Shown here one piece after another: positions 9,818 to 20,294 of a stretch of DNA of 64,000 nt (positions are counted from its first letter, which is position 1; each line of letters starts with the position of its first letter). The position numbers and the translations under genes were made by a program. The stretch is taken from positions 33,750 through 97,749 of the forward strand of contig CAJOKD010000007.1 in NCBI GenBank assembly GCA_905235085.1. The letters are read 5' to 3'. The DNA is from an uncultured Bacteroidales bacterium (GTDB lineage: Bacteria > Bacteroidota > Bacteroidia > Bacteroidales > UBA932). The notes under the pieces were generated by a model, which did not search any database, had not been told where the DNA came from, and saw only the letters and a list, made by a program, of their open reading frames with translations.

Positions 9818-11511
9818 AATCTCCAGCCTATCGTCGCAGTGATGTCGAAGCGGTCTCTCTTGTTGAGGATAAGAGGTGACGCTACGTCTGAGAGATAATC
9901 GGCGTAAGGGGAGATGTACTCGTCCGTCAGTGTGCTGTACCTTCCTGCGATGTCGGCGAAGAAGGAACCCTTGGAATAATATCCCAGACCCACTGAGAAT
10001 GAGTTGGTCCTGTCGTTGAGGGTCTGCTTCGAACCATTTTCCACATAATATTCCGGAACGGTGGTGAAGTTATAACCCGCGCGTACGGCCATTTCAGGGA
10101 CTGGCTTGAATTCGGCACCGACCCTGACCATATGGGACTTGCCCATACAGTTCCTGATGTCGTTGTTAACATCGGCGAAGGTGTCGCCGTAGCCCTCGTT
10201 GTCCTTGAACCTCATCGAACTGTAGTCCGTCATCTCGTAGTCGGCGCTGACCATCGCCATACCGAAGAAGGTATATGCCAGACCTGCGTTTACCCTATAA
10301 GGTGAGCGGAGGGTGTAGGAATAATCTCCTTCCGGTGAAGTAGCCGAACCGTCATAGTTGGAGTTCTCGTAGTGGACATCGGTGGAATGGCGCCAATGCT
10401 CGTTGATCTGGGTAGAGGTAGGGCTCTGGATCGCGGCTCCGATGCGGAATCCGTCTACCGGCAGGGCGATGAAACCTATCTTACCGTAGACCCCGGTGCC
10501 TTCCGCTGTATAGGAATAGCGGGTGCGGTAGTCGGTGAAGAAAGTGGTTGCATCATCGTATTCGATCCTGAAGTCAGCCGGATCCACGGCAGCCTCCTTG
10601 AAATATTCGTCGAAGTTGTAGTCGATGTTGGTCAGTCCGAAGTTGGCTCCGATGAAGAACCTGTCGTTGAAATTGAAACCTACATTGACTATTGCGTCAT
10701 ACTTGCTGCCGGTGACCTTGCGTCCATAGGACTGGTTCAGCGGACCGCCTAAGAATATGTCGTAGATGTAGTTTCCGTCCGCATCCTTCTCGCCGGTGTT
10801 GTTGAATCCCTCGGTGGCTGCGATGTAGCGCCAGTAGTAGGAAGGGTCATCGACATTGCCGTAGGTGCCGATTGCGCCGGACTGGGCATTCGTTACGATA
10901 TTCCAAGGAGCCCACCAGCCTCTGTCGTCAGCATTGTAGTATGCGTGGCTCCAGTCATCGATCTCCGCACCGGATGCATCCCTGTATCCGTTGAGGAAGT
11001 CTATGTCGAAGCCGTCGGCATTGACTGCCATCGAGCTGATGTAGCTGGTCTTGTCATTCTGGCCGGCGGCGAACATCTGGTTCGTGTAGTTGTTGGTTCC
11101 GTTTATGACGAAGCCGTAGGTAACTGCAACGAGTCCGCGGTCGTTCCCGGTCTGCATATTGAATGTCGCACCGACGTTAGGAATCGAAAACCTCGTGAGT
11201 TTCCTGACCTGTTCGTTGGAGAAGACATCGCTTCCGTTCACCGGATAAGCACTGTATGACGCGTTCATCGTACTGACGGTCAGGTTAGGCGAAAGCGTGA
11301 ACTGGGAGTAGTTGTAGACTGCGGAGCCGGCAGGGTTGATGCCTATCGATCCGAGGTCTCCTCCTACTGCTGTCATAGCGTTGCCCATACCTATGGACCT
11401 GGCGGTGCCATAGTAGTTGTTCTGGCTGAAAGTCAGCGCGTCGTACATTGTCTGAGCTCCTGCCGCAACGGTAGCGAGCATCAGTGTGATTGCAAGTAAG
11501 GTCTTTTTCAT
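9814..11511 (-). CDS. FadL/OmpP1-type outer-membrane transporter
   Basis: 565 residues with a signal peptide (MKKTLLAITLMLATVAAGAQ). The mature N-terminus ALTFSQNNYYGTARSIGMGNAMTAVGGDLGSIGINPAG-type segment is the hatch region of the FadL family in Bacteroidota, and alternating amphipathic strands run to a terminal Trp-Arg-Phe, as expected of an outer-membrane barrel. FadL proteins move hydrophobic molecules such as fatty acids; the substrate here is unknown. It probably follows the lipoprotein gene at 11547-12863 in one transcript (gap 35 bases). Confidence 0.85.
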   Translation of the reverse strand: MKKTLLAITLMLATVAAGAQTMYDALTFSQNNYYGTARSIGMGNAMTAVGGDLGSIGINPAGSAVYNYSQFTLSPNLTVSTMNASYSAYPVNGSDVFSNEQVRKLTRFSIPNVGATFNMQTGNDRGLVAVTYGFVINGTNNYTNQMFAAGQNDKTSYISSMAVNADGFDIDFLNGYRDASGAEIDDWSHAYYNADDRGWWAPWNIVTNAQSGAIGTYGNVDDPSYYWRYIAATEGFNNTGEKDADGNYIYDIFLGGPLNQSYGRKVTGSKYDAIVNVGFNFNDRFFIGANFGLTNIDYNFDEYFKEAAVDPADFRIEYDDATTFFTDYRTRYSYTAEGTGVYGKIGFIALPVDGFRIGAAIQSPTSTQINEHWRHSTDVHYENSNYDGSATSPEGDYSYTLRSPYRVNAGLAYTFFGMAMVSADYEMTDYSSMRFKDNEGYGDTFADVNNDIRNCMGKSHMVRVGAEFKPVPEMAVRAGYNFTTVPEYYVENGSKQTLNDRTNSFSVGLGYYSKGSFFADIAGRYSTLTDEYISPYADYLSDVASPLILNKRDRFDITATIGWRF

Positions 11512-11546
11512 TTCGAATAGATTTTATAGTTTAAATCAAGGTTGTC

Positions 11547-12863
11547 TTACCTTCGGCCACCGCCGCTGCCGCCTCTCGAGCCACCGCCCGATGAACCGCC
11601 GCCGCTGTAACCGCCACCTGAGCTTCTGCCGCTGCTATATCCTCCGCCTGAGGAACCGCTGCTGGAAGAACCGCTGCTGTAGCTGCCGGAACTCCTGGTC
11701 GAGCTACCGCTTGAAGAGTATCCGCCTGAAGACCTGTAGCTGCCGCCGCTGGATCCTGATGACCTGCTTACGGAGCTGCCGGAAGAGGTCGACCTGGAAG
11801 ATGTGGAAGGCCTGCTGTAAGTGGTTGTTCCGGTGGAGCCTGAACGGGTGTTGCCCGGACTGGTTGACCTGACGCTGCCGGAGGTGCTTCTTGAAGAAGA
11901 CCTGACGTTGGATGAAGACGAGGATGAAGATCCCGTACTCCTGGCGACCGAGGTCACTCCGGACCTTGAAGAGGAGGATGTCCTGCCGGCAGGACTTGTC
12001 GAGCTGGACCTGGTCACACCGGATGTCCTGGTGGCCGCTCCGCTCCTTGCCCTGGAGGTCGCAGAAGACCTGACTCCGGCAGTCCTGGAGACTGAGCCGA
12101 TGCCGCTCCTTATACCAGAGCCGGTAGTGGAGATACGCGGAGTGTTGATCCTGGTTCCGCCACCGAAGTGGTCGTGACCCCACATATGGTGAGGATAACC
12201 GTACCATCCGCCGTAGCCGTACCATCCGCCGTAGCCGTAGTACCACGGATCATACCATCCGCCGTACCAGCCCCAGCCGTAACCATAGTACCAAGGGTCG
12301 TACCATCCGCCGTAGCCATAATACCAAGGGTCGTACCAGCCGCCATAATACCAGGGACTGTACATTCCGTGGCCGTAATAAGGACCGTACCATCCGCCGT
12401 AACCATAGTACCACGGGTCATACCATCCGCCATAGTACCAAGGACTTGCGCCCCAGTAGATGGAAGAATAGAATGGCCTGTGCCAGCTGTACCACGAAGA
12501 TGCATACCAAGGCTGGTAAGCAGCCCAGGTGTCCCAGCCGTTGTCGTACAGGAACACGGAGGTCGTGCCTTCTTTCTTGTTGAAATCTATCTTGGCGACC
12601 TTGTTCGCAGGAATGAACAGGGTGTCGACTTTTTCTCCGCTTTTCAGGAAGATAGGGGAGTTTTTCGTCTTTGCCACGAGAACGTCGTTGTCATAAAGGT
12701 CGTCGTCGGCCTTGACAGCGGTTTCTCCTGCGGAAGTTTTAGGCGTATAGTAGATTCCATCCTGATACCTCTGCTGGGAGGCATCGTTAGCGTACTGCGC
12801 TGCTGAACCGCACGAAGTCAGTGCCAGAAGCGCCGAGACAAAAAGCAATGTGCGTGTTTTCAT
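11547..12863 (-). CDS. lipoprotein with Trp/Tyr/Gly tandem repeats and a Ser/Gly/Arg-rich tail
   Basis: 438 residues. MKTRTLLFVSALLALTSCGS is a lipoprotein signal with the lipobox LTSC. Residues about 25-120 are a compact unknown domain; about 125-230 are tandem units such as GGWYDPWYYGYGGWYG; about 240-438 are almost only Ser, Gly, Arg and Thr. No catalytic motif is seen. The ATG at 12863 follows an AGGAGA 7 bases upstream on its strand, which decides against the longer frame to 12944. Surface or envelope-associated intrinsically disordered protein is an inference. Whether the repeat bind something cannot be told. Confidence 0.75.
   Translation of the reverse strand: MKTRTLLFVSALLALTSCGSAAQYANDASQQRYQDGIYYTPKTSAGETAVKADDDLYDNDVLVAKTKNSPIFLKSGEKVDTLFIPANKVAKIDFNKKEGTTSVFLYDNGWDTWAAYQPWYASSWYSWHRPFYSSIYWGASPWYYGGWYDPWYYGYGGWYGPYYGHGMYSPWYYGGWYDPWYYGYGGWYDPWYYGYGWGWYGGWYDPWYYGYGGWYGYGGWYGYPHHMWGHDHFGGGTRINTPRISTTGSGIRSGIGSVSRTAGVRSSATSRARSGAATRTSGVTRSSSTSPAGRTSSSSRSGVTSVARSTGSSSSSSSNVRSSSRSTSGSVRSTSPGNTRSGSTGTTTYSRPSTSSRSTSSGSSVSRSSGSSGGSYRSSGGYSSSGSSTRSSGSYSSGSSSSGSSGGGYSSGRSSGGGYSGGGSSGGGSRGGSGGGRR
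11560..12480. repeat. coding tandem repeats of the Trp/Tyr/Gly lipoprotein
   Basis: Two repeat zones inside one gene: about 12180-12480 repeats short units around ccatccgccgtagcc (Trp-Tyr-Gly-Gly-type codons), and 11560-12140 is Ser/Gly/Arg codon repetition. Such tracts are prone to copy-number change and to assembly collapse. Confidence 0.7.
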
Positions 12864-13022
12864 TTTTGAATCTCCTATAAATTGATAATAAATTCGTAAC
12901 TTCGCAACCGTTTTCAGACGGTCGGTTTTATTAATGTTTCTCAATAAACAAAATCCGTACCGAATGATTTATTGCACAATATTAATTAATAATTGGCAAA
13001 ACCGCAAAAAGTTGAAATACAT

Positions 13023-14501
13023 ATGGCAAAGGAAGTAACTAAAAGGTCTGAGAATTATTCTCAGTGGTACAATGACCTCGCTCTGAAGGCAGATCTGGCA
13101 GAACAGTCTCCTGTCAGAGGGTGTATGGTGATCAAGCCTTACGGATATGCAATATGGGAAAAGATGCAGCAGGCTCTGGACAAGATGTTCAAGGAGACCG
13201 GCGCTACGAATGCTTATTTCCCTCTGTTCATTCCGAAGTCTTTCTTCAGCCGTGAGGCCGAGCACGTGGCCGGCTTCGCGAAGGAGTGCGCGGTAGTTAC
13301 GCACCACAGGCTGATGAACGACCCGGACGGCAACGGAATCGTAGTGGACCCGGACGCAAAGCTAGAGGAGGAACTGATCGTCAGGCCTACTTCCGAGACC
13401 ATTATCTGGAGTACTTATAAGAATTGGATCACTTCCTGGAGGGACCTTCCTATCATGTGCAACCAGTGGTGCAACGTCGTACGTTGGGAGATGCGTACCA
13501 GGCTCTTCCTCAGGACGGCCGAATTCCTCTGGCAGGAAGGCCATACCGCACACGCTACCTCACAGGAAGCACTCGAGGAGGCGGAAAGGATGGTCGGAGT
13601 ATATGCCCGCTTCGCACGCGAGTTCATGGCATTGCCGGTGATCGTAGGGCACAAGAGCCCGAATGAGCGTTTCGCCGGAGCACTCGATACCCTCACCATC
13701 GAGGCGATGATGCAGGATGGAAAGGCTCTGCAGGCCGGTACTTCCCATTTCCTCGGACAGAACTTCGCAAAGTCGTTCGATGTGACCTTCACCGACAAGG
13801 AAGGACAGCAGCAGTATGTCTGGGCTACCTCCTGGGGCGTCTCCACCAGGCTGATGGGAGCCTTGATAATGGCTCACGGAGACGACAACGGACTCGTGCT
13901 TCCTCCTGCACTGGCCCCTATCCAGGTCGTAATGGTACCTATATTCAAGACCGACGAGGAGCACAGCCTCATCCTTGAAAAGATGGAGCAGCTCAAGAAA
14001 GCTCTTGAGGCTGAAGGACATACCGTGAAGATTGACGATCGTGACACCTTGCGTCCTGGCTTCAAATTTGCTGAATGGGAGCTCAAGGGAGTGCCCGTAC
14101 GCCTTGCGATGGGCCCGAGAGACCTTCAGAACGGAACGGTCGAGGTGCACAGGAGGGATACCCTGGAAAAGCAGACGGTAGCCCTGGAAGGGATGGAGAA
14201 ATCCATCGCTTCCCTCCTGGACGATATCCAGAAGACCATTTACCGTAAGGCGTTCGAATTCAGGGATGCCCACGTGGAGAAATGCGACGACTGGGAGGAG
14301 TTCAAGGCGAAGATCGGTACCGGCAAGTTCCTTCTCTGCCATTGGGACGGAACGGCCGAGACTGAGCAGAAGATCAAGGACGAGACCAAGGCTACCATCC
14401 GGTGCATCCCTGTGGACAGCTTCGTCTGCGAGGAAGAAGGCAAGGACATCTACTCCGGCAAGCCTTCCAAGCAGAGAGTGGTATTCGCCATTTCATATTA
14501 A
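13023..14501 (+). CDS. proS: proline--tRNA ligase, eukaryote/archaea-type
   Basis: Charges tRNA-Pro. 492 residues without the editing INS domain, the type 3 arrangement. Motif 2 and 3 regions are clear: [20 protein letters not shown] and [17 protein letters not shown]; the TSETI stretch ([12 protein letters not shown]) and the C-terminal extension ([14 protein letters not shown] [12 protein letters not shown]) fit. The ATG at 13023 gives the usual [19 protein letters not shown]; the frame upstream to 12993 is non-coding leader. Confidence 0.96.
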   Translation: MAKEVTKRSENYSQWYNDLALKADLAEQSPVRGCMVIKPYGYAIWEKMQQALDKMFKETGATNAYFPLFIPKSFFSREAEHVAGFAKECAVVTHHRLMNDPDGNGIVVDPDAKLEEELIVRPTSETIIWSTYKNWITSWRDLPIMCNQWCNVVRWEMRTRLFLRTAEFLWQEGHTAHATSQEALEEAERMVGVYARFAREFMALPVIVGHKSPNERFAGALDTLTIEAMMQDGKALQAGTSHFLGQNFAKSFDVTFTDKEGQQQYVWATSWGVSTRLMGALIMAHGDDNGLVLPPALAPIQVVMVPIFKTDEEHSLILEKMEQLKKALEAEGHTVKIDDRDTLRPGFKFAEWELKGVPVRLAMGPRDLQNGTVEVHRRDTLEKQTVALEGMEKSIASLLDDIQKTIYRKAFEFRDAHVEKCDDWEEFKAKIGTGKFLLCHWDGTAETEQKIKDETKATIRCIPVDSFVCEEEGKDIYSGKPSKQRVVFAISY

Positions 14502-14513
14502 ACATACTTTATT

Positions 14514-15617
14514 ATGACTTCAGTTTTCCGAAGAGCATTGTCAGTCGTTGTCGCGGTCCTGGTCGCCGCGATAGCGTCATATGCCCAGACCGACACGACC
14601 AAGAAAGATGCTCAGGCAGCTGCTGCCGAGGCGGCCAGGCTTCTGACGCAGACCGAGGAAACGAAGGTTGTCGCTCCGAAGCCTGTTTACTGGACACGTT
14701 CCCTGATGACTAACGTCAACTTCATCCAGAACAGCTTTACCAATTGGGCGAAGGGAGGTTACAACAACTACGCCCTCAGCGCCTACATCGATGGGAAGGC
14801 CGACTGGAAGAAGGACGAGATGTACTGGAACAACAGGATCCAGCTCGACTACGGCTTCCTGTATTCGGACGACAAGCCTCTGATGCAGAAGAACAAGGAC
14901 AGGATCCTTCTGGAGAGCACCTGGGGTTACAAGGCTACGAATACCCTGAGCTACACGGCCAAGTTCACCTTCCTGAACCAGTTCTCCAGTGGTTGGACAT
15001 ATCCGACCCCGGCCGTGGCGGAAGGGGAAGAACCTACCAGCAAGGAGTGGAAGGATGCAAGGGTATTGAAATCCGATTTCTTCGCTCCGGCCATCGTGAC
15101 CCTCGGTCTAGGTGTGGACTGGGTCCCTACCAAGTGGCTAACAGTCAACTTCGCTCCTCTGACCGGAGGCTTCACCATCGTCGGTACCGAGAGACTCAGG
15201 AAGAACAACGGTATGGACAGGAGGAAGGAATACAAGGATGCAGCCCAGTTCCCGGACGTGAAGGATGATGCCGGAATTTATTATACCACAGGTTACTACT
15301 ACCGTCCGGCCAGGTTCGAGTTCGGTGCCCAGCTTACGGCCGACGCGAAGGTGAAGGTCAATGACAACTTCGAGGGTTCGACGCACCTGCTGCTATTCTC
15401 CAACTATCTTAAGAAGCCACAGAACATTCGTGTCAACTGGGATACCAGGATGATGTGGAAGCTCAACAAGTTCTTCTCCCTGAACCTTACTACGAACCTC
15501 ATCTACGACGACACCGTGCTCATAGTGGACGAGGCCCACGCTGATGGCCACAAGGCTGTCCAGCTTGCCGAAGCTCTCCAGTTCGGCTTCACGTATACTT
15601 TCGCCAGCAAGAAGTAA
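14514..15617 (+). CDS. DUF3078-family outer-membrane protein
   Basis: 367 residues with a signal peptide ending near SYAQ. The segment NVNFIQNSFTNWAKGGYNNYALS is the hallmark of DUF3078, a Bacteroidota family of predicted beta-barrel outer-membrane proteins, and alternating strands continue to the end (LQFGFTYTFASKK). Function unknown. It starts 12 bases after proS and ends 12 bases before tilS, so the three may be co-transcribed. Confidence 0.8.
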   Translation: MTSVFRRALSVVVAVLVAAIASYAQTDTTKKDAQAAAAEAARLLTQTEETKVVAPKPVYWTRSLMTNVNFIQNSFTNWAKGGYNNYALSAYIDGKADWKKDEMYWNNRIQLDYGFLYSDDKPLMQKNKDRILLESTWGYKATNTLSYTAKFTFLNQFSSGWTYPTPAVAEGEEPTSKEWKDARVLKSDFFAPAIVTLGLGVDWVPTKWLTVNFAPLTGGFTIVGTERLRKNNGMDRRKEYKDAAQFPDVKDDAGIYYTTGYYYRPARFEFGAQLTADAKVKVNDNFEGSTHLLLFSNYLKKPQNIRVNWDTRMMWKLNKFFSLNLTTNLIYDDTVLIVDEAHADGHKAVQLAEALQFGFTYTFASKK

Positions 15618-15629
15618 TAGCTCCGGACT

Positions 15630-16982
15630 ATGCAGGAGCGATTCGACAAGTGTCTGTCCGGGCTGCTTCCCGAAGGAGGGGCCGTCCTGCTAGCCGTCAG
15701 CGGCGGGCTGGATTCCATCGTTATGGCAGACTTGTTCCTGCATTCGGACTTGAGGCCTGACATTTCCGTCGCTCATTGCAATTTCCATCTCAGGGGAGAG
15801 GAAAGCGATTCCGACGAAGCTTTCGTCCGGGAGTGGGCCGGAGCCAACGGTGTACCTTTCTTGAAGCGGGATTTCAGCACCCGGGAGTATTCGGAATCCG
15901 AGGGAGTCAGCATCGAAATGGCTGCCCGCGACCTACGTTATGCCTGGTTCTCGGAGCTTTGCAATACGGGTGAGTACGATGCCATCGCCGTGGCGCACAA
16001 TGCCAACGACAACGCTGAGACATTGTTCCTCAATCTGTTGCGTGGCACGGGATTGAAAGGCATCTCAGGTATCGCCCGCAGCTCACGCCTTCCCGGGAGC
16101 AATGCTTTCCTCATCCGTCCGCTTCTCGATTTCAGCAGGGAAGAGATTAAGGAATACGCCCTGGCGAGGAACATAAGGTGGCGCGAGGACAGCAGCAACG
16201 CTGATCCTGCCTACAAGCGGAACCGGATCCGCAATGAGGTTTTCCCTGTGCTGCGTGAGATCAATCCCGCTTTCATCCAGACTCTAAATGCAGACATCGC
16301 ACGTTTCGCGCAGGTCCAGGAAGTTGCGGACGAGTACTATTCCAGGATCGCCCCGTCGGTATCCAGTAGAGTAGGGGAGGGGGTCCGCATATCCATCCCG
16401 GCTCTTCAGGAAGTCTCCCATCGGGAGTATCTGCTGTACCGCCTGCTGGAGCCGTACGGTTTCCCATCCTCCGTTCTCGGGGATATCTGCCGGCTCGTTT
16501 CCGGTGGCGGCACCATCAGCGGAAAGCGCTTCTTTTCAGGTAGTTATGAGGCATATACCACCAGCGACTCGCTGGTAGTGGTTCCTCTCGGTTCCATTTC
16601 CCGGGACGGGGCTGAAGAATTGGTTGTAGGGGCCGAGGGCGAGTATTCACTCCGCGGAGTGGATTTCATCGTGGACCGGGTGATTCCGGAAGACCTCTGC
16701 CAGCCCGAAGGAACATTGGTGATGGATATTTCATTCCCTTTCACCGTCCGCAGATGGCGCGAAGGTGACTGGATGCGCCCCCTGGGAATGCCGGGGAAGA
16801 AAAAGCTGAGCGATATATTCGTGGATCTCAAGATGTCCCTGGCCGACAAGGAAAGAGCCCTCGTCATCGCTGGCGAAGGCTCCCATATACTTGCTCTCCT
16901 TTGCAGGAGGATTGACGGCTCCGTGAAGATCGGAGGCGGTTCCTCCCGGGCAGGAGGTTTCGTCCGTATCCGTATTATCTGA
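15630..16982 (+). CDS. tilS: tRNA(Ile)-lysidine synthase
   Basis: Makes lysidine at position 34 of the CAU-anticodon tRNA-Ile, an ATP-dependent reaction. 450 residues: the PP-loop SGGLDSIVMADLF near residue 30, the conserved AHCNFHLRGEESDSDEAFV and AVAHNANDNAETLFLNLLRGTG, and a C-terminal TilS domain (FTVRRWREGDWMRPLGMPGKKKLSD). Its stop overlaps the convergent sppA stop by 8 bases. Confidence 0.95.
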   Translation: MQERFDKCLSGLLPEGGAVLLAVSGGLDSIVMADLFLHSDLRPDISVAHCNFHLRGEESDSDEAFVREWAGANGVPFLKRDFSTREYSESEGVSIEMAARDLRYAWFSELCNTGEYDAIAVAHNANDNAETLFLNLLRGTGLKGISGIARSSRLPGSNAFLIRPLLDFSREEIKEYALARNIRWREDSSNADPAYKRNRIRNEVFPVLREINPAFIQTLNADIARFAQVQEVADEYYSRIAPSVSSRVGEGVRISIPALQEVSHREYLLYRLLEPYGFPSSVLGDICRLVSGGGTISGKRFFSGSYEAYTTSDSLVVVPLGSISRDGAEELVVGAEGEYSLRGVDFIVDRVIPEDLCQPEGTLVMDISFPFTVRRWREGDWMRPLGMPGKKKLSDIFVDLKMSLADKERALVIAGEGSHILALLCRRIDGSVKIGGGSSRAGGFVRIRII

Positions 16983-18807
16983 CTTCAATCTCGAACGGAA
17001 GCCTTGCGAAGACCAGGTCTCCGTTACCTTTCGTCCAGGTACTCTGCCACTCGAGCAGGGTCCTTGCAACATACTCGAAAGGTGTTCCGGCGAAGGCGTT
17101 CACCAGTACTTCCTTGTTGTCCTTGCCCCTTCCGAGCTGCTGCATCAGCTGGTCCATGAAACTGGCCGGCTTGGGGTATGCGACCACGTTCCAGTTGCCC
17201 AGGTCGCTGTCTCCGGCAACCGAAGCAGTGTAGCGGAGGGCGTCTTCCAAGGTGCCGATTTCATCCACCAGGCCGATCTTGATGGCATCCTTTCCCGTCC
17301 ATACACGGCCCTGGGCTATCTCGTCGACCGCTTCGTATGTCATATTCCTGCCTTCGGCCACGAGATTGACGAAATTGGTGTAGATGTCATCGACATATTT
17401 CTGCATCCAAGCCGTTTCTTCGGCGTCGAACGGCCTCGTAAGTGAAAGCATATCGGAATGCTTGTGGGATTTCACCGGGGCAAGATTGACGTGGACTACA
17501 TCCTTGAGTGTCTTCCCGAATTCCGGTATGGCTGAGAAGCATCCGATGGAGCCGGTGAGGGTAGTGGCATCTGAGAATATGTGGTCGCAGTTGTTGGATA
17601 TCCAGTAACCGCCGGAAGCTGCGTAGTTACCATAGGATGCTATAACAGGCTTGACGGCTTTCGTGAGGTCGATCTCTTCCTTGATCTTGCTGGCTGCGAG
17701 AACGGTTCCTCCAGGGGAGTTGACCCTGAAGACCACGGCCTTGATGGAGGAATCAGCGCGGACCTTGGCTATGACGCTGGCGAACCTGGCTCCACTGATG
17801 TTGTTCGGGTCGTTCTGCTCCACGATGTTGCCGTCGGCGTAGATTATGGCGATCTTTTTCTTCGCGCTGGCGTTGGATTTGACCTTTGCGGAGACATAAT
17901 CCTTGAAAGGGATGAACTTGACGTCTTCGTATTTGTCCTTGGAGGCGAGCGAAGCAAGCTTGTCCTTGAGTCCTTCGACTGAGAGGAGTCCGTCTGCAAG
18001 ATTGTGCTTCACCATATCTTCCGGATAGGAAACGGTAAGGTTGTCGATGAAGAAGTTTAGGGAATCCACGCTGATGTCCCTGCTGGCAGCGGTCTCTTCG
18101 GCTATGGTTTCCCACATCGAGTCGATCATCACCTGGTTCTGCTCCATATTCTCCGGACTCGGGGCATTCTTTACGTACATTTCGCCGGCACTCTTGTATT
18201 TGCCGTGGCGGATCAGCTGGTAGTTGACTCCGAGCTTGTCGAGCAGGTCCTTCAGGAATACCATCCTGCCGCTGATGCCGAGGAAGAAGTCGTTGCCGCC
18301 GTGATGGCTGGTAGTGTAGATCTTGTCGGCGACGGAAGCCATATAATAGCTCCCGGAGGTGAATGCTTCTCCGTATACGACGATAGGCTTGCCGCTCTTC
18401 CGGAACTCTGCCAGAGGCTTGCGGAGCTCTTCCATATACGTCAGGCTGCTGGCGGCATTGTCAGTCTTCAGGTAGATGTATTTTACTCCCGGATCTTCGG
18501 CTGCCTTGTGGATGGCGTTGACTGCATCCAGCAGACCGATGCTGGAAACTGCAGTCCCGCTCTGGAGGGAAGGCACAGAACCGAACGGGCTGTCCTCCTT
18601 GCTCTGTTCCACAAGGGCGAAAGTGGACATATCCATAACCAGGACTCCTTCCTTGGGCAGTATCGTAGCGGAGGAGCCTTTCGTAGAAGATGCACTGGCT
18701 GCGACTGACCCTATCATCATAATGAACATTATGAACTTGATCAGGCCCCAGATAAGCAGTCCGCAGAGGACCGCGAGCACCCATTTGAAAAATTCTTTTG
18801 TATCCAT
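16975..18807 (-). CDS. sppA: signal peptide peptidase SppA, 67-kDa type
   Basis: Membrane-bound serine protease that degrades cleaved signal peptides. 610 residues: one N-terminal membrane segment ([20 protein letters not shown]) and two tandem ClpP-like SppA domains. The presumed catalytic Lys lies in [12 protein letters not shown] in the first domain, and the Ser in [13 protein letters not shown] in the second, the Lys/Ser dyad across both halves. Convergent with tilS, divergent from hisS. Confidence 0.93.
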   Translation of the reverse strand: MDTKEFFKWVLAVLCGLLIWGLIKFIMFIMMIGSVAASASSTKGSSATILPKEGVLVMDMSTFALVEQSKEDSPFGSVPSLQSGTAVSSIGLLDAVNAIHKAAEDPGVKYIYLKTDNAASSLTYMEELRKPLAEFRKSGKPIVVYGEAFTSGSYYMASVADKIYTTSHHGGNDFFLGISGRMVFLKDLLDKLGVNYQLIRHGKYKSAGEMYVKNAPSPENMEQNQVMIDSMWETIAEETAASRDISVDSLNFFIDNLTVSYPEDMVKHNLADGLLSVEGLKDKLASLASKDKYEDVKFIPFKDYVSAKVKSNASAKKKIAIIYADGNIVEQNDPNNISGARFASVIAKVRADSSIKAVVFRVNSPGGTVLAASKIKEEIDLTKAVKPVIASYGNYAASGGYWISNNCDHIFSDATTLTGSIGCFSAIPEFGKTLKDVVHVNLAPVKSHKHSDMLSLTRPFDAEETAWMQKYVDDIYTNFVNLVAEGRNMTYEAVDEIAQGRVWTGKDAIKIGLVDEIGTLEDALRYTASVAGDSDLGNWNVVAYPKPASFMDQLMQQLGRGKDNKEVLVNAFAGTPFEYVARTLLEWQSTWTKGNGDLVFARLPFEIEVR

Positions 18808-18871
18808 ATCGATCGTTTTATAGTTTCATTGCACGAAAACGGACAAATTTAAGCATTTTCCGTAAAATCAC

Positions 18872-18879
18872 TATCTTTG
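18872..18879 (+). promoter_or_regulatory. promoter -7 box for hisS
   Basis: TATCTTTG, an exact TAnnTTTG match, ends 5 bases before the ATG at 18885. A TTTA at 18848-18851, 20 bases upstream, is a candidate -33. If transcription starts where it usually does for this element, the mRNA has almost no leader. Confidence 0.6.
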
Positions 18880-18884
18880 CGGAT

Positions 18885-20294
18885 ATGAACATCCAGAAAC
18901 CTTCCATCCCTAAGGGAACACGCGATTTCGGCCAGCAGGATATGGCTGAACGCAATTATATTTTCGAGACCATCAAGGGCGTCTTCAGGACGTTCGGATA
19001 TTCACAGATAGAGACTCCGGCGATGGAGAACCTGTCCACATTGCTCGGAAAATATGGAGAGGAAGGTGACAAACTCCTGTTCCGTGTCTTGAATTCCGGT
19101 GATGCTTTCGGGAAGGTCGATCTGGATGGTTTCAGGGACGGAGAAGGGCGGATCAACTCGGTCGCGTTGTCGAAGGAGGTTTGCGAGAAGGGCCTCAGAT
19201 ATGACCTTACCGTGCCCTTCGCACGCTTCGTGGTCCAGCATCAGAATGATATATCGTTCCCTTTCAAGAGGTTCCAGATACAGCCCGTATGGAGGGCCGA
19301 CCGTCCGCAGAAGGGTCGCTACCGTGAATTCTACCAGTGCGACGTAGACGTGATCGGAAGCAAGTCGCAGGTCAATGAGCTTGAGCTTGTCCAGATCGTA
19401 GACAAGGTTTTCTCCCTCCTGGGCGTAAACGTGCTGGTAAAGGTCAACAACCGTAAGGTTCTGACCGGTTTCGCAGAGATTTCCGGTTTCCCGGACAAGG
19501 TCGTGGACATCACGGTCGCAATCGACAAGTTGGACAAGATAGGCCTGGACAACGTGGAAGCCGAGATGCGTGAAAAAGGTCTCGACGACAGGGCGGTGGC
19601 CGTCATCAGGCAGATACTTGCCTTGTCCGGCTCTACGGAGGAGAAGATAGCTACTATGAGGGCTATGATGAACGGTGGTTCGGCGTCAGGACTCGTTTCC
19701 GAAACCGGTCTGAAGGGCCTTGACGAACTCGAGGAACTCTTCGGACTCATCGGGGCTGCCGGGGTTTCCTGCCCGGTGGAGACAGACCTCTCGCTTGCCC
19801 GCGGTCTGAATTACTACACGGGCGCGATATTCGAGGTCAAAGCTATGGATTTTTCTATCGGAAGTATCTGTGGTGGAGGACGTTACGATAATCTTACTGG
19901 GATATTTGGACTTCCTGGCATGTCCGGAGTCGGTATCAGCTTCGGAGCCGACAGGATCTATGATGTACTGAAGGGCCTGGACAAGTTCCCGAAGGACCTG
20001 AAGACTTCAACGACCATCCTTTTCGCCAATATGGGTACGTCCGAGATGAAATATATCCTCCCGGTCGCCAAGGCGCTCCGTGACAGGGGAATCGCCGCGG
20101 AAGTGTATCCGGATCCGGCCAAACTCAAGAAGCAGTTCGACTATGCCGACCGCAAGGCTATCCCGTTCCTTTCCATAACCGGAGGGAACGAGATGGAGGC
20201 CCTCCAGGTCAATGTGAAGAACCTGGTTACCGGGGCGCAGGAGTCTTTTGCCAAGGATAACCTGGACGGTATCGCCGGATTCCTCAGTCTTTAG
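18885..20294 (+). CDS. hisS: histidine--tRNA ligase
   Basis: 469 residues of class II synthetase. N-terminus [20 protein letters not shown]; motif 2 region [20 protein letters not shown]; the HisRS signatures [15 protein letters not shown] and [13 protein letters not shown]; and a C-terminal anticodon-binding domain ([20 protein letters not shown]). The ATG at 18885 fits the family; an in-frame extension to 18798 would run through the promoter. The last 11 bases overlap the convergent C69 peptidase gene. Confidence 0.96.
   Translation: MNIQKPSIPKGTRDFGQQDMAERNYIFETIKGVFRTFGYSQIETPAMENLSTLLGKYGEEGDKLLFRVLNSGDAFGKVDLDGFRDGEGRINSVALSKEVCEKGLRYDLTVPFARFVVQHQNDISFPFKRFQIQPVWRADRPQKGRYREFYQCDVDVIGSKSQVNELELVQIVDKVFSLLGVNVLVKVNNRKVLTGFAEISGFPDKVVDITVAIDKLDKIGLDNVEAEMREKGLDDRAVAVIRQILALSGSTEEKIATMRAMMNGGSASGLVSETGLKGLDELEELFGLIGAAGVSCPVETDLSLARGLNYYTGAIFEVKAMDFSIGSICGGGRYDNLTGIFGLPGMSGVGISFGADRIYDVLKGLDKFPKDLKTSTTILFANMGTSEMKYILPVAKALRDRGIAAEVYPDPAKLKKQFDYADRKAIPFLSITGGNEMEALQVNVKNLVTGAQESFAKDNLDGIAGFLSL

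Noticed and set aside
12180..12480. Regular short repeats suggesting a CRISPR array
   Set aside because: They are in-frame codon repeats of one protein without unique spacers; no cas genes are near.
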